DNA from: Chlorokybus atmophyticus
Lineage: Eukaryota; Streptophyta; Chlorokybophyceae; Chlorokybales; Chlorokybaceae
Length of the DNA stretch: 64,000 nucleotides
NCBI GenBank assembly: GCA_009103225.1
Contig: RHPI01001715.1
Coordinates: forward strand, 263,261 to 327,260
Direction: 5' to 3'
Below, piece by piece: positions 57,852 to 64,000 of this stretch. Position numbers and translations under genes: made by a program. The notes below the pieces were generated by a model. It saw only the letters and a list, made by a program, of their open reading frames with translations. It did not search any database and was not told the origin of the DNA. How positions within the stretch are numbered: the first letter of the stretch is position 1; every line of letters starts with the position of its first letter.

Positions 57852-60428
57852 TCACGCATCAGATCGGTTGCAAGGGCTGCACCTATCGGCCTCAGCAATC
57901 GCAGCCAGCATGACCTTCCAGAAAGCCGGCACGTCCATCACCCGCGCCACTTTCACATTGGGAGGCAGCGGAGATGCGTGCCAGACGTCACACACCGTCT
58001 GACCCGCACTCAACTGTGGGTCAACAACATGGTCAGCACGATGAGTGCTGCAGAACATAATGGTGAGCATTTGCACCTGCCAACTGATGACCAACCTCGC
58101 TGTGTACTTCAATGTCCACCCGCAGTAGCTCTGTCTGTTGTTGAAAGTTAGAAGAATAAACAGGCTGTTAGCAGTTGCAACCTGAGACTGATACAACTTT
58201 ACATGTTACCTACAACTTGTTTGTTTACCGTGAAGAGCTGGGGTTGGATGACATAGGCGACAGCGCATGGGTCATGAAGAGGCGGGTTGCGGAAGTTGAA
58301 CACGCGGAAGTATGTGTCAGCGAAGAACATCAACAGCTGGCAAGCTGCAAGTGCGCACGTGATAAGCTCATTACCTAGCGCATCACCATTTACAAGTACA
58401 AAGGTTGACGTGCCCAGTGAGCATACCTAGTTTGCGAAAGGGTGTTGGGCTGGAACTAAGAATGCTTGCGATGACATCAGGCGTCACCAACGCCGTGTGC
58501 GTAACCTTTGCAGTTCATGTGAGTCCATGCATTGGCCCAGAACAACACAAACAGAGTGGACAGGTTGTCTAGTGCTTACCTCGAGTGGTATCATGACAAC
58601 GGGGATGCTCGACTCAAACACCATCTTTGCAGCCTCAGGGTCATTCTTTGGGGCAAACCATAGGCAACCATAGGCAGTTTACTTGAAGGCACGCGTGAAT
58701 GCAAGTGGCATGGCAACCAGACCCCACACAAGCCTTACCTACTGCCTGACCTGCATGTTGAACTCCGCCACCGGGCCTGAACAAATCATATTCAGTCAAA
58801 GATGACTCAAACTCAGTTTCTGTCACCTGTTATATGGATATGGATAAAATGTTGTAAACGGACCTGTGTTACCGATGCCCAAACACCCGCCTATGCAAAG
58901 AAAAAAAACGCAGCATGTTAGCATTGAAGCGCGAGAGTCTTAACGTAAAAGGAACAACAATGGTTCTTGAGGTGGTTTGTAAACTGTGCGCCTCACCCAT
59001 TAGCACAACCTGCATAGGAGCATGTACAGTTAAGTTGGAGGCTAAACTGCAAAAGTAAAGTGTGAATGCAGAAGAAACGCTCACCTCAATCATGTCTTTG
59101 ACTTCAGGGTACACTGCCAATAGCAGCGCTGCGTTGGTGAGCGATCCAACGCACACGAGCGCCACCCGACTGGCAAGCCTGCAGTTGTCGTGAGTCTTGC
59201 GTACATCACAACAACAACAACAACGACAACAACAACGACAACGGTAACGACATGAGCAACAGAAGGTGTTTGCAAACCTGCCTGTCCAGTGCGTACGCCC
59301 GCGATATCTTTTCAAACATGACATTCACAGCCTTTCCCTCCACCGGAGGCCTGCACAATACTCGTATCAACATCATTCTTAACAAACATGCCATCTAACC
59401 AACCTTACAGGCTGGGGCCAGCCCCCGGCCGAGGCATCTGCGGCTGGGGAAGAGGAGGAGGAGGAGGAGAAGGCGGAGGAGGTGGAAGGAGGAGGGATGT
59501 TGTGGACGTCGAGGCCGGTGATGCCATGAATCTCCGGACAGTGCTTCGCTGATCTTAGCAGCGGGCGAGGCGCCCCACTCACAAGCGCTGTAGTGTTTGT
59601 ATTTGAGTATGTGCTGATAAAGCAGAGTGCGGAAAGTACTCTGCTTTATCAGCACATACTCAGAGTGCGGAAAGCACTCTGCTTTATCTGTGCGAGTGAA
59701 TAGGCTTACGGATGTGATCAAGGCCGGCCATGCGCAGCACCTTCTGCGCGTTCACGGTGGTCTTCTCCACCTGCCGGAGCGCACGTGTAATTGCATGCCT
59801 CAAGTTGTTGGTCACGCAGCACTGTGTGCTGCGTTACATGTCATCTCAGCTAGGGCATTTGTGCCTACATGCAAGAAGCATTCAACATGCATGCTCCGAC
59901 CTTGCGTCCAAATCTCAAGCATACCGAAACGTATTTGCAGCATTGTGAGTGTTACCAAATGCAAACTGACCTGCACTACACAGCATGCACTGCGTTCGAG
60001 GAGATTGTGGCAGTGGTAGCACAGAACATCAAGCAATGCTGTTCAAGTTGCCATGAATGGTGTTGGAGTTGAGAACACTTCTTGTGAAAAGAACTTTACC
60101 GACTGATTGCCGTGCACGGTGCTGATCCCAAGCAGTCGCAATGCACGGTTGTGGCCTGCCAGGATGATGGCCATGGCGTCATCATGCCCTGAACACAAGA
60201 AACACCAGACAACGACAAATCACCTCTCAGCATAATCATGTCACACAGCTTATGAAGCAAGCAACACACAAAGCAGCAGCTGCCTGTGTCAACCCCCCCC
60301 TTGCCTGGATCGCAGTCCAGCCACACCGCCCGAGGCGCCGGCTGCTGCTGCTCCGCCGCCCCCGTGGTGAGCCCCGTCAGCGAGGCCAGAGGTGGCAGGC
60401 AGCCGGACGGCGCTTGGGGAGAGTCCAT
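57852..60428 (-). CDS. inosine-uridine-type nucleoside hydrolase, 14 exons
   Basis: Cleaves the N-glycosidic bond of nucleosides to base plus ribose (salvage). Exons: 60428-60305, 60188-60100, 59770-59710, 59587-59404, 59350-59278, 59195-59085 (acceptor less certain), 59009-58997 (13 nt), 58890-58864 (27 nt), 58776-58751 (26 nt), 58645-58580, 58505-58427, 58344-58229, 58128-58096 (33 nt), 58013-57852; 387 residues. Catalytic pattern complete: Ca/ribose motif LDCDPGHDDAMA, HGITGL, GSLTNAALLL, VVLMGG, GNTGPVAEFNMQNDPEAA, and the active-site His in PPLHDPCAVAY, then LSAGQTVCDVW. Between HGITGLDVHNIPPP and PPVEGK sits an unusual Ser/Ala-rich insert. The N-terminus before VWLDCDPG is short and polar without a clear targeting signal. 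Intron 1 uses a GC donor (CCAG|GCAAGG). Confidence 0.92.
59605..59688. repeat. 24-bp perfect hairpin plus partial third copy in NH intron
   Basis: Left arm 59605-59628 (GAGTATGTGCTGATAAAGCA then GAGT) is exactly complementary to 59638-59661 around a 9-nt loop; 59662-59688 repeats the loop and half of an arm (AGAGTGCGGAAAGCACTCTG). It lies in intron 3 of the nucleoside hydrolase gene. Confidence 0.96.
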
Positions 60429-61397
60429 CGTCTGCTGCCACCACTAATGACGCCGATAACGACAACGACAACGACGACGACGACGAGGAGGATGAGGAGG
60501 CCGACACCAACAAGAAGTGATCCGAACTGATCACAAAGCGATCACCGCTGCTGATCTTGGTGATCGCAACCTGAACCTGTTCAGCCTGCGCACGTGCCGT
60601 GACATAGCTCAGCATTGTGTTGCGCAGCGATTGCTACATCTGTTGAGCAGCGGCGGCGGCGGCCGGGTGATCAGCGTGGGTGTGGGTGTGGGTGTGGATG
60701 CAAGTGGTTGCTGCGTAGCGGTGGTGGTCTTGGTCGGTGTGCGTGTGGTGGTCGGCTGCTGCACTGGTTGCGCACAGCGCAACACCGTACAGCACAGAAC
60801 TGCACCGCACTCATGCTGAGGTCAGTGCGCATAGCATTTGTGCACAACACTCAAAGTTCTGAGATCAATAAAGTAGGCACTAAGCCTGAGTACCTTCGCT
60901 ACTCATGGCATGAAATACTCGTCACAGGTGATTTCCCGGCATCATTTTAAGTCGTCATGATGTGTAATGATGACTTGCTGACCAGTATAGCTGCTTGTTG
61001 CATCATGGAGTGGCGACGTTGTTACTCGCTATGCTGTTCTTTGATATGCCTGCCAGTTTGTCATTGTCACTGTTGTTTGATTTACCAAACCGTGCTGCAC
61101 CTAACCGTACTGACCTCAATGCACACCAAACAGGCAACAAACCACATGTATATGCAATATGCACAGTGAGTCCAGCCATGCCGCATGTCCTTACCTACAC
61201 TTCACCACACTGCACACATCTTCACATGCACGCGACATGTAGGCTTTCCAGTGTGACCAATGAAAGACTCACTCACGCATGCTAGACACAATCACAGCGG
61301 AGCGCACATCAAGCATTAAGAGGTCTGAAAGTGGTTGCGTCAACACCCAATGCGCCGCCTCACACATTATGGTTGCCGTGCAAACAGGACAAGGAGC
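60429..61397. promoter_or_regulatory. divergent intergenic region, nucleoside hydrolase / WW protein
   Basis: About 1 kb between divergently oriented genes, presumably with both promoters. The part next to the hydrolase (60440-60500) is a GAC/GAG-rich run. No core element identified with confidence. Confidence 0.4.
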
Positions 61398-61910
61398 ATG
61401 ATGCTAAGGTTATCAATGAAGACATTGGCTGTGCTACTGCCCTGTTGCTGCTTGCTTGCGATGCTTGCCTCCAGTGCTAAGGCAAACACATCCACACTTC
61501 AAACCACAACGAACGGAAGCAGCAGCACAAGAGACACATTGCGCAGCTTCCCCACCACTATGCTCGAAGAGTTTCAGGTGGGGGAGGTGATGTGGCGATC
61601 GTACATGGATGGCGGGATGAGGCGGCCCTATTACTCTGAGGTGGACACTCAACGTACTCAGTGGGAAGACCCACGCAGGCGTGTCGGGTTGTGGTGGGGT
61701 TTCATGCCTGTGTGGCTCGTCGTGGGGGTGAGTGTTGTGTTGGTGGCAATCACCGCCGCGCGCATAGGGTACCTCGCTATTTACTGCCCCGAGAGCCTTT
61801 GGCCCACCAAGGCCAAGAAGCACCGCATGCGCGGACAAAAGCAACGCCACCTCAAGCAGCGCGGGAAGCTCACGCAAGGCAAAAATGGTGGGGCTCACTA
61901 CTTTTTCTAA
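61398..61910 (+). CDS. signal peptide - WW domain - TM protein, intronless
   Basis: A 170-residue unspliced ORF. Residues 1-29 are a signal peptide (LAVLLPCCCLLAMLASSAKA). Residues about 65-92 match a WW domain: Trp66 (EVMWRSYMDGGMRRPYYS), the Tyr pair 78-79, Trp89 and Pro92 (TQRTQWEDP), with the 23-residue Trp-Trp spacing. Residues about 106-128 are a transmembrane helix, and the tail is very basic (KKHRMRGQKQRHLKQRGK). Topology would put the WW domain in the ER lumen or outside the cell, which is odd since WW domains normally bind cytosolic proline motifs. The first of two adjacent ATGs is used; an in-frame ATG at 61350 would add 16 residues. No family recognised beyond the WW pattern. Confidence 0.72.
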   Translation: MMLRLSMKTLAVLLPCCCLLAMLASSAKANTSTLQTTTNGSSSTRDTLRSFPTTMLEEFQVGEVMWRSYMDGGMRRPYYSEVDTQRTQWEDPRRRVGLWWGFMPVWLVVGVSVVLVAITAARIGYLAIYCPESLWPTKAKKHRMRGQKQRHLKQRGKLTQGKNGGAHYFF

Positions 61911-62333
61911 GTGCAGTATAGCAGCTTTCTCCAGTTACTAAGAGTTACATCTGGAGACCTGTACTGGACAGGTTTGACTTTGTCCTCGTGCCTTGAGCCT
62001 ACGCATGCATTAGCCTTCAGAGGGTTTGCTACATGTTGACGACTGGTGACATCAGATGCATGCAGGGTCTCACTTCTGACTGCCGTGCAATTGACAGATG
62101 ATCTGATGTGCACAACACGTCTACCACTCAAGACTACCGAGTCACTTCTGCTGGCACGAGACAATCACCTTGACTGCAAAACCGTGTGGTGTGTTTGAAA
62201 AGCTGTTGCCTGCTGGCCTAATGAACCTCACATCTGCATGCTGAGCGGCTTGAGTGAGGCTGCCGCAGATAAAGGTACAACCCTGTGATCTTTGGAGAGG
62301 CTCGCAACGGAGACATGTTTGTATGTGAGCTAC
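61911..62333. other. intergenic between convergent genes
   Basis: About 0.4 kb; 3' regions of the WW protein (+) and the SH3P gene (-). Nothing else seen. Confidence 0.55.
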
Positions 62334-64000
62334 TCAGCTGCGCTGATTGGGCTGGATCTCCTGCAGTACTTTCACATAGGACGTCGGGAACCAACCAGCT
62401 TTGCCCTTGCATTGGCCATCTGACCACCCCGAGTCGGTGGTCTGTAGACATGAAACACAACTTAGACCCCCGGCTGCAAGAAATGCTGTGGTCAAGAACA
62501 AGATTGAGGTCGTGTGGTCAAGCATACCTGGCGCACAACAATGTACTCTCCTTTGCGCAAACTGAGTTCTCCCGGTTCCACTGCCGTGTAGTCATGCAAC
62601 ACCTGTCACAACAGAATGATGAGCGTTATTGTTCTTGCCTGGCTTTCCAACCTCTGAGGGTGTGCTATACAAAACATGGTGGTCATACCTCTGCCAGCAT
62701 TTGCGGTTTGCTCGCCGGTTTCGGTGCTTTGGTTGCACTTCCGGGCTCGCTCTTCGCGGAGGAGCCCATGTCCAAGTCGAATAAGTCATCCACGCCGGAA
62801 GTAGCCCTGCTGCCAGCGGAGTTGGTGCGTGCGGCCGGTGCTGTGGATGCGCTGCTGGGCCGGTCCGCCGAGCGTGCCATATTGTTGGTCATCACGTCGT
62901 CGTAGGAAGGAGGGGGAGGTGCGGAGGTGGTTGACGAGTTGTCAAAGGCAGCAGCTGCACAGGGTGCGAAAAGTTGAGTGGCAAACACATATGACCATAG
63001 ACATAACCATCAACGCCGGATGAATATGTGGCAGCTCAAGTGCTGCGAGCGCACGACTGACATGTACAGGGCACCGCAAGACGGTATATGATACAGGTAC
63101 CTGCAGAGCTGGCGCCTCGCCGGATAGGGCTGTGCGTGCGCTCTTGACCATCGGAAGCCTGCTCTGTGCGGCGCTGCTCTGCGACCAACTGCGAGTATGC
63201 TGTATGCATGAGTTAACAAATTACAGCATGCAGCTCAATGCACAATGCACAGCATGACAGCGTAGCGGGTGGACGAAACTGTGCGTGTACCAGATAAGCT
63301 GTGGTTGTGTGAGTGCCAGCTAACAGAGAAACCACAAAACCAATCAAGCTGTGCAGCAGACAGCCTAGCTTGCTTGGTTGCTTGGTTGGCATCAACAGTT
63401 CCTGACTCAGCTCACCTGAACATACAGCCGGTCCAGTGTGTTGTATGTCTTGTTCAACATGTCTCTCTCCATCTCAACCTGTCCAAAGCCAAGGATAAGC
63501 ACATACACATTTCATTGCTGTTGGGCGCCATTGCACGTGTACACCAACATGCGATAATGCTCTATACCATTGAGACCAGCCGCGCAAGCGCTTCCCGCTG
63601 TTGTGCTGCAGCAACTGCTTTGTGCGCATGCGCTGCCTCTTCGCCTTGGGCCTGCATGACAGCCACCAGTTCATGCTGCTTGGCCTCTATGGACGAGAGC
63701 TTGTCCTGATCCGCTCCAGACCCATCGCGCGCTATACGATCCCTGCGCTGCCTTGATTGAGCCACCTGCCAAGGACAGGGGCAGAGATTACAATTACAAC
63801 AACGCTGGATGGACTTTGTTGCTGAAAAGGCGCATGATGCCCAGTGTTGTAATCAAGTAGAAAGACCAACACATGCATTCACTTGAAGGTGATGATGTAC
63901 GCACCAACGCATCAACGTCGCTTCGCACTTTCTCATAGCGCTTTGATGCTAGCCGAGCTTCATCTAGATGTCCATTGTTAATTACTCCTCGTAGTGGCTC
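62334..64000 (-). CDS. SH3P-type BAR-SH3 protein, 3' part (5' end outside window)
   Basis: Exons in window: 64000-63905 (open at the edge), 63765-63568, 63478-63416, 63188-63101, 62954-62689, 62602-62528, 62441-62334; 297 residues seen, all in phase. Plant SH3P proteins bind membranes through a BAR domain and act in clathrin traffic and autophagosome formation. The visible start EPLRGVINNGHLDEARLASK and the coiled coil to ALARLVSMVEMERDML match the end of that BAR domain. A Ser/Ala/Pro-rich linker contains PPPPSYDDV. The SH3 domain is VLHDYTAVEPGELSLRKGEY, VVRQ, SGWSDGQCKGKAGWFPTSYV, with the ALYDY motif as VLHDY and the conserved Trp and Pro present. The match to Arabidopsis SH3P proteins covers all parts. 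Confidence 0.92.

Overview
The window looks like nuclear DNA of a photosynthetic eukaryote, most likely a green alga (Viridiplantae). It has intron-rich genes with short phased exons. It encodes a thylakoid Psb27 with a twin-arginine lumenal signal and plant-type versions of FIP1, SH3P-like BAR-SH3 protein, WBP2-like GRAM protein and nucleoside hydrolase. It also has a secreted protein with a long Ser/Pro-rich spacer, typical of algal extracellular matrix. I do not recognise the species. Exons below were assembled by hand from splice sites, reading-frame phase and protein-family conservation. There are about 64 introns in 13 spliced gene models and nearly all junctions keep phase.

Layout. 0-1.5 kb: 3' part of a cytochrome P450 (+). 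4.3-6.9 kb: type II membrane PC-esterase/NXPE-like protein (+). 7.6-8.7 kb: organellar ribosome recycling factor (+). 10.0-11.6 kb: Psb27 (-), head-to-head with FIP1 (+, 11.7-13.9 kb). 15.0-15.7 kb: unrecognised ORF (-). 17.9-19.1 kb: small membrane-anchored LysM protein (+). 19.9-22.0 kb: divergent PAP2/DUF212 protein (-). 22-28 kb: AT-rich, gene-poor, with a long foldback element and dispersed repeats. 28.1-30.3 kb: secreted proline-rich matrix protein (+), frame broken at one N. 31.2-32.8 kb: universal stress protein (-). 34.4-37.1 kb and 44.0-46.7 kb: two copies of a segment with damaged glutathione S-transferase-like genes. The first copy is fused to a reversed fragment of the glycosyltransferase gene found intact at 49.4-54.7 kb. 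38-44 kb: repeats, hairpins, no convincing gene. 47.4-48.7 kb: WBP2-like (-). 49.4-54.7 kb: nine-exon, 1077-residue GT4-type glycosyltransferase (-). 55.2-55.8 kb: unresolved exons (+). 57.9-60.4 kb: 14-exon nucleoside hydrolase (-). 61.4-61.9 kb: intronless signal-peptide/WW/TM protein (+). 62.3-64 kb: 3' part of an SH3P-type BAR-SH3 protein (-), running off the end.

The genes form no operon or shared pathway; they are ordinary scattered nuclear genes. Several act in the endomembrane system or at the cell surface (PC-esterase, glycosyltransferase, matrix protein, WW/TM protein, SH3P). Psb27, the recycling factor and probably the DUF212 protein act in organelles. The most unusual points are three GC-AG introns among about 64, four exons of 13-33 nt in the nucleoside hydrolase, perfect 24-bp hairpins, a long-inverted-repeat foldback element, and a chimeric duplication joining a GST-like copy to a GT4 fragment.
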